Source: Bacteroidales bacterium (GTDB lineage Bacteria; Bacteroidota; Bacteroidia; Bacteroidales; PUMT01). From it: 47,592 nt of DNA. The notes below the pieces were generated by a model. The model worked only from the letters and a program-made list of their open reading frames with translations, did not search any database and was not told the origin of the DNA. Shown piece after piece: positions 16,866 to 25,628 of the stretch (the stretch's first letter is position 1; each line of letters opens with the position of its first letter). Location of the stretch: the NCBI GenBank assembly GCA_007133565.1, contig SLMM01000081.1, positions 1 to 47,592 on the forward strand. Reading direction: 5' to 3'. The translations under genes and the position numbers were made by a program.

Positions 16866-18551
16866 ATGATAAAATTCAAGCCGAAACTTTTTCTTCTTCT
16901 GAGGACCTATTCCGGGAAGCAGTTTGTATCTGACCTGGGCGCAGGGGTGATCGTGGGTATTGTGGCCATGCCCATTGCCCTTGCCTATGCAATAGCATCG
17001 GGTGTAACCCCTGATGTGGGGCTGATAACCGCTATTGTTGCTGGATTACTTGTTTCGTTTCTTGGAGGCAGCAGGGTGCAGATCAGTGGCCCCTCGGGGG
17101 CTTTCATAGTGATCGTCTACAGCATAATTGAGCAGCACGGACTGGAGGGATTGCTGATAACCACATTCATGGCGGGGGTTATGCTGGTGCTGATGGGGCT
17201 TTTCCGTATGGGAACGATAATAAGGTTCATGCCATACCCCATAGTGGTTGGGTTTACCAGTGCAATAGCCGCCATAATATTCACCACGCAAATCAGCCCG
17301 TTTTTCGGACTTGAAATACCGGATATGTCTGTCAATTTCACAGGCAAATGGGTGAACTTCTTTCAATACCTGCACACCGCCAATCCCTATGCTGTGGCAC
17401 TGGGAATGACCACCATACTGCTGATCATCTTCCTGCCCAGGATGGGATTAAAAATACCCGGCTCTTTTGTTGCAATAATTATAACAACACTTCTGGTGTA
17501 TCTTTTTGACCTTCCGGTGGAAACTCTCGGAAGCAAATACGGAGAGATATCATCAACACTGCCCAGGCCTTCTTTCCCGGACTTTAGTTTCGAAAAGGTC
17601 AGCATACTGATACAACCTGCGTTTACAATAGCCATGCTCTGTGCTATCGAATCCCTGCTTTCGGCCATGGTGGCTGACGGATATACGGGCGGATCGCACC
17701 GTCCCAACACTGAACTGATTGCACAGGGTACAGCCAACATGGTGGTACCTCTTTTCGGTGGCATTCCGGCTTCAGGACAGATAGCCAAGACAATGACCAA
17801 TATTCGCAGAGGCGCAAAGACACCTGTTGCCGGCATCATACACTCGGCGGTGCTTCTGGTCATACTGCTCTTTTTGGGGAGGTTCGCGGGACTGATACCT
17901 ATTGCGTGCATGGCAGGGATGCTTATTGGAGTTGCCTACAAGATGAGTGAATGGCACACCTTCGTCAACTTCCTGAGGTATCCCAGGAGTGACGGACTGG
18001 TTTTGATAACCACTTTTCTCCTTACCCTGGTCTTCGACCTTTCAATAGCCATACAGGTGGGTATTCTAATGGCCATGGTCATCTTTATCAAAAGGTTTGC
18101 AGAGTCATCTAACATAGAGGTGTTCCGCCGCGACGTAAACGACGAATCGGAGCCCGAGACGCTTTTTGACGAACACCTGGGAACCATAGAAATTCCAAAC
18201 GGAATAGAGATATACGAGATAAACGGGCCTTTTTTCTTCGGGGTAGCCAATAAATTTGATGAGATAGTAAGGGAAAACACCCGTGATATACATGCCAGGA
18301 TACTGAGGCTCAGGAAAGTACCCTTTATCGACTCAACCGGGTTGAATAACCTGGAGAACCTACTCCAGAAATCCAAAGGTGAAAAAATCCAGCTCATCTT
18401 CTCGGGTGTACATCCCGGGGCATTGAAAGCACTTGAACAATCAGGGTTGCTCGACAAAGTAGGAAGGGAAAACGTATTTGACGATATAGCCCCCGCACTG
18501 CTCAGGGCACATGATATTGTTCAGGCAAAGGAGAAGTTGAAACAGGAATGA
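16866..18551 (+). CDS. SulP-family inorganic anion transporter with STAS domain
   Basis: 561 residues from the ATG at 16866, chosen over a start at 16827 because homologues begin with a short MIKFKPKL-like segment. The first 430 residues are hydrophobic, with 10-12 or more helices and the SulP signatures LAYAIASGVTPDVGLITA and SGPSGAF near the N-terminus. A cytoplasmic STAS domain follows (about 440-550) with LRKVPFIDSTGLNNL, the region around the Ser that is phosphorylated in STAS relatives. SulP proteins carry sulfate, bicarbonate or other anions, by symport or exchange. No carbonic anhydrase or sulfur gene is adjacent to decide the substrate. Transcribed away from menG/ubiE. Confidence 0.93.
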   Translation: MIKFKPKLFLLLRTYSGKQFVSDLGAGVIVGIVAMPIALAYAIASGVTPDVGLITAIVAGLLVSFLGGSRVQISGPSGAFIVIVYSIIEQHGLEGLLITTFMAGVMLVLMGLFRMGTIIRFMPYPIVVGFTSAIAAIIFTTQISPFFGLEIPDMSVNFTGKWVNFFQYLHTANPYAVALGMTTILLIIFLPRMGLKIPGSFVAIIITTLLVYLFDLPVETLGSKYGEISSTLPRPSFPDFSFEKVSILIQPAFTIAMLCAIESLLSAMVADGYTGGSHRPNTELIAQGTANMVVPLFGGIPASGQIAKTMTNIRRGAKTPVAGIIHSAVLLVILLFLGRFAGLIPIACMAGMLIGVAYKMSEWHTFVNFLRYPRSDGLVLITTFLLTLVFDLSIAIQVGILMAMVIFIKRFAESSNIEVFRRDVNDESEPETLFDEHLGTIEIPNGIEIYEINGPFFFGVANKFDEIVRENTRDIHARILRLRKVPFIDSTGLNNLENLLQKSKGEKIQLIFSGVHPGALKALEQSGLLDKVGRENVFDDIAPALLRAHDIVQAKEKLKQE

Positions 18552-18604
18552 TCCCGTAACACATGGTTTCTGTCTGTGCCACCCGGCTCAGTCAATTGCC
18601 GTCA

Positions 18605-18955
18605 TCACCTTGTAAATGTAACGCTTACCCGCCCGATCTGCCCCCCCATCGGGGGATTCATCTTGGAGACCTTTACGGTTGCTTTCTCAATGGCGGGAAA
18701 ACTTTCATACAAACTGTCGAGGATGCGCCCTGCCACATTTTCAAGTAAATGACTTTGTATCTCCATCTGCTCCTTTACCAGGTCATATGCGAGCTGGTAA
18801 TTAAGAGTGTCAGCCAGTTTATCTGTTACGGCAGCTCCTTCAATGCCGGTTGATATCTCCAGGTCAACCAGGAACCTGTTGCCGGTGATCCTCTCCTCGT
18901 TATAGCATCCATGGTATGCATGAAATTCCATGTTTTCAATACAGATAATCCCCAT
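18605..18955 (-). CDS. folB: Dihydroneopterin aldolase
   Basis: 116 residues, the usual length. Conserved features include [17 protein letters not shown] near the N-terminus, where the Glu pair (20-21) matches the pterin-binding Glu, and [11 protein letters not shown] with Lys98 matching the catalytic Lys. The enzyme converts 7,8-dihydroneopterin to 6-hydroxymethyl-7,8-dihydropterin and glycolaldehyde in folate synthesis. It also epimerises the substrate in many species. Transcribed divergently from glnS across 135 bases. No other folate gene is in the window. Confidence 0.93.
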   Translation of the reverse strand: MGIICIENMEFHAYHGCYNEERITGNRFLVDLEISTGIEGAAVTDKLADTLNYQLAYDLVKEQMEIQSHLLENVAGRILDSLYESFPAIEKATVKVSKMNPPMGGQIGRVSVTFTR

Positions 18956-18971
18956 ATCCCTGTTTTTTCCC

Positions 18972-18979
18972 CAAAAATA
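18972..18979 (-). promoter_or_regulatory. Probable -7 element of folB
   Basis: Minus-strand TATTTTTG (TAnnTTTG) ends 16 bases before the folB ATG. A TTTG 13 bases upstream is too close for a standard -33. Confidence 0.4.
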
Positions 18980-19050
18980 ATGATTCCTGCTACAAACCTG
19001 CCGGTAATAAAAAAAATGGCCGGCTCGCTGCAGTTTTTATTAATTACTTT

Positions 19051-19058
19051 TACTTTTG
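19051..19058 (+). promoter_or_regulatory. Probable -7 element of glnS
   Basis: TACTTTTG matches TAnnTTTG exactly and lies 32 bases before the glnS ATG at 19091. The upstream -33 region is T-rich, without a clear TTG. Confidence 0.45.
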
Positions 19059-19090
19059 TAAACCCTGGTCGTAAACATAAGTTAAAAACA

Positions 19091-20806
19091 ATGAAAAAGA
19101 ACGTTTCCCCCGATAAGGGAAATAAAGAGGAAGAACGCTCCCTCAATTTTATTGAGCAGATTATAATTGAAGATATACGCACGGGCAAGAACGGCGGAAG
19201 AATTCACACCCGATTTCCTCCCGAGCCTAACGGTTATCTGCATATCGGGCACGCAAAGTCCATATGCCTGAATTACGGCCTGGCTATCAAATATAACGGA
19301 CTGTATAACCTGCGTTTTGACGACACCAACCCCCTTACCGAAGAGGTCGAATATGTAGATTCGATAATGGAGGATGTCAGATGGCTGGGATATGACTGGG
19401 AAGACCGGCTGTACTACGCCTCCGACTATTTTGAACAGCTTTATGAATGGGCAGAGAAGCTTGTTATGAAGGGTAAGGCATTTGTTTGTGACCTCAGTGC
19501 AGAAGAGATGAGTACGCATCGGGGGACACCTACCCGGCCCGGTACCGAAAGCCCTTACAGGAACCGCAGCGTTGAAGAGAACCTTGATCTTTTCAGGCGC
19601 ATGCGCGCAGGAGAGTTCGCAAACGGTGAAAAGGTGCTGAGGGCGAAGATCGATATGTCGTCGCCCAACATGCACATGCGCGATCCGGTGCTTTACAGGA
19701 TCATCCATGCATCACATCACAGGACGGGGGACAAATGGTGCATCTACCCCACCTACGATTACGCCCACGGGCAGAGCGACTCCATCGAAGGCATCACCCA
19801 CTCCATATGCACACTTGAGTTCGAGGTGCACAGGCCGTTGTATGACTGGCTGATACGTGAGCTGGAGATCTTCCCGAGCCGACAGATTGAATTCGCCAGG
19901 CTGAACCTGAGCTATACCATCATGAGCAAGCGAAAGCTTCTGCAACTGGTAAAAGAAGGGCATGTCAACGGCTGGGATGACCCGAGAATGCCGACGATTT
20001 GCGGACTTCGCCGCAGGGGCTATACCCCCGGGTCGATAAGGTACTTTGCCGACCGTATCGGCGTGGCAAAGCGCGACAACGTTATTGATGTGGCGCTGCT
20101 GGAGCACAGTGTCAGAGAAGACCTGAACAAAAAAGCGACACGTGTGATGGCGGTGCTCAGCCCCCTGAAAATTGTTATCACCAATTACCCTGAAGGGCAA
20201 TCCGAAGAGATTGATGCTGTTATAAATCCCGAGATGCCGGAGCTGGGCAAGAGGAGTGTGCCGTTCTCCCGCGAACTGCTTATAGAAAGGGATGACTTCA
20301 TGGAAGATCCGCCCAAAAAATTCTTCCGGCTGGCGCCTGGCAGGGAGGTGAGGCTTAAATATGCCTATATCATCAAATGTGAGAAGGCCGTAAAAAATGA
20401 CCTTGGTGAGATAACCGAACTTCACTGCACCTATGACCCGTTGACCAGAAGCGGCCTGCCTGATGCCAACCGCAAGGTTAAAAGCACCATTCACTGGGTA
20501 TCGCAGCCGCATTCACAGGAGGTGGAAGTGAGGCTGTTCGACAGGCTTTTCAGGAAAGAGAACCCGGATGACGCTGAAGAGGGGCAGGACTTCAAATCAA
20601 ACCTCAACCCCGAATCACTTAAGGTTACCAAAGGATACATCACATCGGGAATTGACGGTGCCGGAGCCCTTGATAAGTTCCAGTTCGAGAGGCTGGGATA
20701 TTTCTGTGTTGATCCCGACTCAGTTCCCGGCAGGATGGTCTTTAACCGCACGGTCACCCTCAGGGATGCATGGGCCAGGATAGGACAAAAGAATGCCGCA
20801 CGATAA
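19091..20806 (+). CDS. glnS: Glutaminyl-tRNA synthetase
   Basis: 571 residues from the ATG at 19091. The upstream in-frame start at 18911 is inside folB and precedes the promoter-like site, so it is not used. Class I motifs are clear: HIGH as LHIGH (residues 50-54, in [15 protein letters not shown]) and KMSKS as IMSKRKL. It also has GlnRS-specific stretches ([24 protein letters not shown]) and the C-terminal anticodon-binding beta-barrels. It charges tRNA-Gln directly, and tRNA-Gln(CTG) is in this window at 3347. With a GlnRS the organism does not strictly need the GatCAB route. Confidence 0.97.
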   Translation: MKKNVSPDKGNKEEERSLNFIEQIIIEDIRTGKNGGRIHTRFPPEPNGYLHIGHAKSICLNYGLAIKYNGLYNLRFDDTNPLTEEVEYVDSIMEDVRWLGYDWEDRLYYASDYFEQLYEWAEKLVMKGKAFVCDLSAEEMSTHRGTPTRPGTESPYRNRSVEENLDLFRRMRAGEFANGEKVLRAKIDMSSPNMHMRDPVLYRIIHASHHRTGDKWCIYPTYDYAHGQSDSIEGITHSICTLEFEVHRPLYDWLIRELEIFPSRQIEFARLNLSYTIMSKRKLLQLVKEGHVNGWDDPRMPTICGLRRRGYTPGSIRYFADRIGVAKRDNVIDVALLEHSVREDLNKKATRVMAVLSPLKIVITNYPEGQSEEIDAVINPEMPELGKRSVPFSRELLIERDDFMEDPPKKFFRLAPGREVRLKYAYIIKCEKAVKNDLGEITELHCTYDPLTRSGLPDANRKVKSTIHWVSQPHSQEVEVRLFDRLFRKENPDDAEEGQDFKSNLNPESLKVTKGYITSGIDGAGALDKFQFERLGYFCVDPDSVPGRMVFNRTVTLRDAWARIGQKNAAR

Positions 20807-20831
20807 TGTATATGCTGCTGCGCCAGGGCCC

Positions 20832-21824
20832 TCAGTAAAGCCTCTCCGAAACGCAACGCAGTGTCATGCCGGTCGATTTGGTATACCGGCTGAAGGCGTA
20901 ATGGAACATCGTACTTGAGCCCCCGTAGAAATAAAGGTATTTGCCGTAACTGTCGCTGTACTGTGACCCGGTCCAGTAAGCCCCGTAAACCCCCCGCCCG
21001 ATAAGAGTCCCGTCATCCGGATCAAGCAGTCCCGCAGCATGCACCCTGAGCTCCGACTCGAAGGCGTGCACGGAACTGTTCCATCCATCTTCCCGGTGCA
21101 CCGTCTCCCACTCCTCTCCCGTCGGGAGGCGCCATCCGTGCCCCAGCAGAAGGGCGCAGGGATCTTCGGTCGACAGCCAGTTCCGGTCCTCTTCAATCCC
21201 GATTATCCATTCCGATCCCGGTTCCGGCAGCGCCCCGGTTACCAGGTATCCCCGCTTGTTGTTGAACTGCCAGTACCAGCCGGCCGCCTCGGGTGAATCA
21301 TCGGCCGGAGATGATGCAGGCCTTTCAGCACCCAGATTTTGTATGATCCAGCACCTGGGCTCACCACTCATGGAGGATTTTATGGTGCGGTAAGTTACAG
21401 TGGTGCTTTCGGGAGCCACATCGCCTGCAGAGTGTGAAACAGTAATATCCTCACACGCCGTTATGAAGCTAACCTCCTCACCGTAGGATGTACCTTCGGA
21501 GTTGACCGCATATGCTCTCACAAAATACTGTACCCTGTACTGCAGCCCTGTCATATAACTCATGAAAGTTCCCAATCCGGGCTCCTCCCCGGTAATACCC
21601 GTATTGTTTTCAATGGACGGACCCGGCGAACTGCTCCATACGATACCCGCTCGGGTTATCTCCCGGTTGCCGTCACCGTAAACGTGACCCCCGCTCCTGG
21701 CTGAGTTCGATGATATTTCCCGTACCTCCAGGGTGACAAGGTTTGGAGGGGCTGTCCTCTCCTCCCTCTCACAGGCAGAAAATGCGGCAATAAAAACCGC
21801 TATGATCAATGCACGTATTTTCAT
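20832..21824 (-). CDS. FISUMP-domain lipoprotein
   Basis: 330 residues. The signal peptide ends in lipobox FSAC (Cys18). A fibronectin-type-III-like domain follows at about 30-125 (VTLEVREISSNSARSGGHV, QYFVRAYAVNSEGTSYGEEVSF). The C-terminal half matches the Fibrobacter succinogenes major paralogous (FISUMP) domain: CWIIQNLG, GWRLPTGEEWE, GAYWTGSQYS and TLRCVSE. Such proteins are surface lipoproteins of unknown function, often in multigene families. It starts 74 bases after the Memo-like gene on the same strand and may share its transcript. A functional link is not evident. Confidence 0.88.
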   Translation of the reverse strand: MKIRALIIAVFIAAFSACEREERTAPPNLVTLEVREISSNSARSGGHVYGDGNREITRAGIVWSSSPGPSIENNTGITGEEPGLGTFMSYMTGLQYRVQYFVRAYAVNSEGTSYGEEVSFITACEDITVSHSAGDVAPESTTVTYRTIKSSMSGEPRCWIIQNLGAERPASSPADDSPEAAGWYWQFNNKRGYLVTGALPEPGSEWIIGIEEDRNWLSTEDPCALLLGHGWRLPTGEEWETVHREDGWNSSVHAFESELRVHAAGLLDPDDGTLIGRGVYGAYWTGSQYSDSYGKYLYFYGGSSTMFHYAFSRYTKSTGMTLRCVSERLY

Positions 21825-21898
21825 AATAATCCAGGTATTACAACTTTTAAGGGTACATCGTCCGGGCCTGCAGGGGTTTCGTCGGCCTGCTCCCGTTA

Positions 21899-22744
21899 TC
21901 AGATGTAAAAAAGGGCCGACACGTAACTTACTACATCAGTGGAGTTCCCGGCCGAACCTGAATCTCCCCTGCTGAGTACCCTGATCCTGTAATCAGGTTC
22001 AACAATTTCCGAGTATTCCATCAGAGCCATTATTGGCCCGCACCCGCAAACGGAAAGGTCGTGATCGACAGCTTTCTCATAAACACCCCTGCTGTCTTTG
22101 TCAAGAATTGCCTTGAGTAAAATGTCGTCCTTATCCCTTGCCTCGGTGCGCGACACAAAATGGGAAAAATCGGAAGAGGCAACCAGCAGTATTCTCCTGC
22201 CGGTCTTTCTTACGGCGGTATGGATTCTTCCTGCTGCCTCAACTGCAGCATCATGTACCTGATCGAGCATGTTCAGGCATACAATCCTGGTTTCCTCAGG
22301 AAAGAAATGTTTAATGTAGGGCACTATCACCTCAGCCGAATGTTCCCTGCGCTGGGCGGCCTGGGAAAAGGGCAGCTTCATCTCCCCGGCAAGTTCAAGA
22401 TCTGTTTCAGCCGTCCCGTTTGAAACCTTCCAGGAGTGGTGATCATCAACCGAGATGGGAGGCCCGAGCCCGTAATGGTTAGGGTGAACTATAACCACCG
22501 TTTCGGCTATGAAAAGGTTGCTCCGTGCCGCTTCAAAGAAATGTACAGCCTGCCTGCCGCAATACTCAATACCGGCATGTGGAACAATTCCGCCAAGCAC
22601 GGCACCGGGTACCGGATTTTTGTCAATATCCGGTTCTTCCTCCCCCAGAAGTCGGTCAAGCAGGCTGTTGACCTCATCCCTGCCGGAAGGGTAGAACATG
22701 CCGGCAACACCGGGGGGCCTGGTATTTGCTTTTTCTGTGGCCAT
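21899..22744 (-). CDS. amrB: AmmeMemoRadiSam system protein B (MEMO1 family)
   Basis: 281 residues, normal for the family. The Memo signatures are present: RPPGVAGMFYPSG at the N-terminus, GIVPHAGIEYCG with the metal-ligand-like His, VHPNHYGLG, SSDFSHF and CGCGPIMALMEY. The fold is related to extradiol dioxygenases. In many prokaryotes this protein is encoded with an AMMECR1-domain protein and a radical SAM enzyme, together named the AmmeMemoRadiSam system, whose reaction is not established. The radical SAM partner is directly upstream here (159-base gap); no AMMECR1 gene is visible in the window. Confidence 0.92.
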   Translation of the reverse strand: MATEKANTRPPGVAGMFYPSGRDEVNSLLDRLLGEEEPDIDKNPVPGAVLGGIVPHAGIEYCGRQAVHFFEAARSNLFIAETVVIVHPNHYGLGPPISVDDHHSWKVSNGTAETDLELAGEMKLPFSQAAQRREHSAEVIVPYIKHFFPEETRIVCLNMLDQVHDAAVEAAGRIHTAVRKTGRRILLVASSDFSHFVSRTEARDKDDILLKAILDKDSRGVYEKAVDHDLSVCGCGPIMALMEYSEIVEPDYRIRVLSRGDSGSAGNSTDVVSYVSALFYI

Positions 22745-22777
22745 TGCAGGTACTGATATCCTGTTCTTAACGCCGGA

Positions 22778-22975
22778 TCATACGTGCAAGTTAATAAAAT
22801 CAAAGCCTATTAACAATATCCTTCGGCATGGATTCCCTGCAACTGCAACCCGGGTGCTGCATTCGCGGCAAACTACCAGCGGGTCAGTGCCAGCGGCCCC
22901 GGCTCACACTGCAACTACAACCCCGGTGCCGCATCTGAGGCAGTTACCATCTTTGCCGGTACCGGAAGCATCGAT
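22778..22975 (-). repeat. 72-bp imperfect tandem duplication across the amrS stop codon
   Basis: The segment starting CTGCAACTGCAACCC at 22837 repeats, with changes, as CTGCAACTACAACCC at 22909, an offset of 72 bases (24 codons). On the coding strand the copy inside amrS encodes CLRCGTGVVVAV, followed by TGA. The copy beyond the stop is in the same frame and encodes CRECSTRVAVAG, with the frame closing at a second TGA (22778-22780). The downstream copy is 41 codons of open frame carrying one more CxxC knuckle. Confidence 0.7.
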
Positions 22976-23914
22976 ACTGTACCCGCTGCGCCTGATAACA
23001 ACTGTACCGCAACCGGCGCACCGGGTATCGCAACTGCCTTTCACGGCAGGCATATTTCCGGTGTAAACATATTTCAGCTTTTCGCCGGCAATTCCGTAAA
23101 ACCTCTCCATCAGGGGCAATGGTGTTGCAGGGGCATTGAAGCGCCAGGAAGGAAAATACCTGGAAATATGGAGCACGGTGCCGGCTCCCAGCTCACCTGC
23201 TATCCACTCTGTCATCTCCCTGAACATCCCTTCATCATCATTCAGCCCCGAAACCACAAGGTGCGTGATCTCAAGGTGCAAACCACGCCTTCGTATCGCC
23301 CTCAGAGTCTTTTTGACCGGGGCAAGCATCCCGCCTGCAACGTCGCGGTAGAATTTATCGCTGAACGATTTAAGGTCTATGTTAAAGGCATCTGCAACCT
23401 CCAGCAGCTCACCGAGGGGCCGGCTGTTGATATAACCGTTGCTTACCACAACATTCTTCAGTCCCCGTTCCCTTGCATGCACGGCAATGTCATACATGTA
23501 CTCGTAATACACCACCGGCTCGTTGTATGTATATGCAATTCCGATGTTCCCGGGTATTTTCCGGGCTTTTTCCGCTACCTGTAACGGACCGGTATACTCC
23601 TGCCGGGGCACGTCGTCAACAGAAGCCTGGGAAATTGTATGATTCTGGCAGAATATGCAACTGAAATTGCACCCCGCCGTCCCTATTGAGAGGATATCCC
23701 TTCCGGGGAAGAAATGGTAGAGGGGCTTTTTCTCAATGGGGTCGGAGGCGAGTGATACAGGGTAACCATATGCAGCCGCCCACAGCCGGCCATCCCTGTT
23801 TATCCGCACCCTGCACTTGCCGCCGGTGCCCTCTTCAATCGTACAGGAATGCGGGCAGAGCAGGCATGTCAACTTGTTGCCGGCACCGGTTTTGTAATAG
23901 CGCGCCTCCTTCAT
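22904..23914 (-). CDS. amrS: AmmeMemoRadiSam system radical SAM enzyme
   Basis: 336 residues from the ATG at 23914. A longer in-frame start at 24031 would overlap gltX and adds sequence foreign to the family. N-terminal cysteines (CLLCPHSC, then GGKCRVR; Cys17, 20, 24, 34) precede the radical SAM motif CNFSCIFC, with Cys82, Cys86 and Cys89 for the 4Fe-4S cluster. SAM-binding stretches include GIAYTYNEP and HLVVSGLND. The C-terminus is a zinc-ribbon pair, CAGCGTVVIRR (299-) and CLRCGTGVV (325-). It resembles pyruvate-formate-lyase activases and is the radical partner of the Memo protein downstream. The native substrate is unknown. A third knuckle lies in frame after the stop. Confidence 0.92.
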   Translation of the reverse strand: MKEARYYKTGAGNKLTCLLCPHSCTIEEGTGGKCRVRINRDGRLWAAAYGYPVSLASDPIEKKPLYHFFPGRDILSIGTAGCNFSCIFCQNHTISQASVDDVPRQEYTGPLQVAEKARKIPGNIGIAYTYNEPVVYYEYMYDIAVHARERGLKNVVVSNGYINSRPLGELLEVADAFNIDLKSFSDKFYRDVAGGMLAPVKKTLRAIRRRGLHLEITHLVVSGLNDDEGMFREMTEWIAGELGAGTVLHISRYFPSWRFNAPATPLPLMERFYGIAGEKLKYVYTGNMPAVKGSCDTRCAGCGTVVIRRSGYSIDASGTGKDGNCLRCGTGVVVAV

Positions 23915-23978
23915 GATTATCCGGTTAGGCCCGGCCTGAATGGCCGGGTATTGCAATTGTAATCCGGCATCCTGGTGC

Positions 23979-25565
23979 TCAAACTGACAGCTTTTCAACA
24001 GCCAGCCTGATCCGCTCAATTGTTTCTTCACGGCCCAGAATCTCCATGATGACGAACAGGTCGGGGCCCTTACCCTCTCCTACAAGGGCAAGCCGTGCCG
24101 GTATCATCATGCTTCCGGGGCCGATCCCTTCCTTCTCAAGGTACCCCTTAACGGTTTCAGAGATATTGCCTGCATGAAAAGGTTCAATATCCTTCAACAA
24201 TTCTGTTAACTTTTCAAGCAGGAGAGGAGTCTCTTCTTTCCATTTTTTCCTTGCCAGTTTTTCGTCATATCTTTCGGGCCTTTCAAAGAAAAACGAGGCC
24301 TGCTCCCATATCTCATGCGCAAAGTCTGCCCTCTCACGCACCAGGCTGCAGATCTGCCCCACGCGTCCGGGGTCGGCTGAATGGCCCTTTTCCTGAAGTA
24401 TATTCATGAACTCTCCGGCCACCCTGCCGGGATCGGCATTCTGCAGGTACTGGTGGTTGAACCAGCGTGCCTTGTCAGGGTCAAAACGTGCGCCTGCCTT
24501 ATGCACCTTTTCCAGTGAGAAATGGCTTATCATCTCCTCCATGCTGAATATCTCCTGCTCAGTGCCGGGGTTCCATCCGAGAAGTGCCAGCAGGTTGACA
24601 AAGGCCTCAGGGAAGTAACCCGCCTCCCTGTATCCCTCAGACACCTCCCCGGTAACGGGATCCTTCCAGCGCAGCGGGAACACCGGGAAACCGAGCCTGT
24701 CACCATCCCTCTTGCTCAGCTTGCCCTGCCCCCCGGGCTTGAGAAGCAACGGCAAATGTGCAAATGCGGGCATGGTTTCACTCCAGCCGAACGCCTCATA
24801 AAGAAGCACGTGAAGAGGCAATGAGGGCAGCCACTCCTCTCCCCTTATCACGTGTGTTATCTCCATAAGGTGGTCGTCGGCAATGTTCGCAAGGTGATAA
24901 GTAGGCATACCGTCTGCCTTGAAAAGCACCTTGTCGTCAAGAGTTGCTGAATTAACCCTGACCTCGCCCCTTATGATATCGTTTATGACAATCTCCCTGT
25001 CGGCTGGTATCCTGAACCGTACGACATAAGGCACGCCTTTTTCAATGAGCTCTTCAACCCTTTCGCGCGAAAGTGCCAGGGAGTTTTTGAGCGATCCCCT
25101 TACCGTATGGTCATACTGGAACACCTCGCCCGACTTCTCCTTCTCCTGCCTCAGCGCCTCCAGTTCCTCAGGGCTGTCGAAGGCCAGGTAAGCATGCCCG
25201 CTGTCGATCAGCTTCATTGCATAATCCCTGTAAATATCCTTCCTTTCACTCTGCCGGTAAGGGGCATAAGGGCCTCCGGGCGGAACACCCTCGTCAATCT
25301 CAATTCCGCACCAACTGAGTGATTCTATGATATACTCCTCTGCCCCACTCACATAACGTTGCCGGTCGGTATCTTCTATCCTCAGTATAAAGGTACCGTT
25401 GTGGCGGCGGGCAAACAGGTAGTTGAACAGGGCGGTGCGCACACCGCCTATGTGAAGGGGACCGGTGGGACTTGGCGCGAATCGTACACGCACCTTCCCT
25501 GAAATTGAAGTTTTTTCAGCCGGCTGGCCTTTTACGTCTCTATTGTGCAGATCTGCTTCAGACAT
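23979..25565 (-). CDS. gltX: Glutamyl-tRNA synthetase
   Basis: 528 residues. Class I motifs: FAPSPTGPLHIGGVRTALFN, with HIGH as HIGG at 38-41, and KLSKRDGDRLGFP as KMSKS. RIEDTDRQR and the downstream IRGEEWLPS are typical of GluRS. The all-helical anticodon-binding C-terminus is complete. It charges tRNA-Glu; with GlnS present it is probably a discriminating enzyme. The start at 25565 is supported by a perfect Shine-Dalgarno AGGAGG five bases upstream. It is first in a possible gltX-amrS-amrB-lipoprotein transcript, with 64 bases to amrS. Confidence 0.97.
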   Translation of the reverse strand: MSEADLHNRDVKGQPAEKTSISGKVRVRFAPSPTGPLHIGGVRTALFNYLFARRHNGTFILRIEDTDRQRYVSGAEEYIIESLSWCGIEIDEGVPPGGPYAPYRQSERKDIYRDYAMKLIDSGHAYLAFDSPEELEALRQEKEKSGEVFQYDHTVRGSLKNSLALSRERVEELIEKGVPYVVRFRIPADREIVINDIIRGEVRVNSATLDDKVLFKADGMPTYHLANIADDHLMEITHVIRGEEWLPSLPLHVLLYEAFGWSETMPAFAHLPLLLKPGGQGKLSKRDGDRLGFPVFPLRWKDPVTGEVSEGYREAGYFPEAFVNLLALLGWNPGTEQEIFSMEEMISHFSLEKVHKAGARFDPDKARWFNHQYLQNADPGRVAGEFMNILQEKGHSADPGRVGQICSLVRERADFAHEIWEQASFFFERPERYDEKLARKKWKEETPLLLEKLTELLKDIEPFHAGNISETVKGYLEKEGIGPGSMMIPARLALVGEGKGPDLFVIMEILGREETIERIRLAVEKLSV

Positions 25566-25570
25566 GGGAA

Positions 25571-25576
25571 CCTCCT
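25571..25576 (-). promoter_or_regulatory. Strong Shine-Dalgarno of gltX
   Basis: The minus strand reads AGGAGG-TTCCC-ATG. A consensus SD is unusual in Bacteroidota, where most genes have A-rich leaders instead; the neighbouring kbl start, for example, is preceded by an A-rich tract. Confidence 0.7.
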
Positions 25577-25628
25577 GTTTTTTTGATAAGGTAAAAATAC
25601 AAAAATTACCGGAGGTCAGCAGCTGGTA

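Noticed and set aside
17387-17911. 174-codon open frame antisense to the SulP gene
   Set aside because: Opposite-strand shadow of a conserved membrane protein.
18911-19090. Longer start for glnS
   Set aside because: The added 60 codons overlap folB and lie upstream of the -7 element; GlnRS homologues begin near the 19091 ATG.
19712-20512. 266-codon open frame antisense to glnS
   Set aside because: Mirror frame of a well-supported gene; its residues show no motif and glnS is clearly coding.
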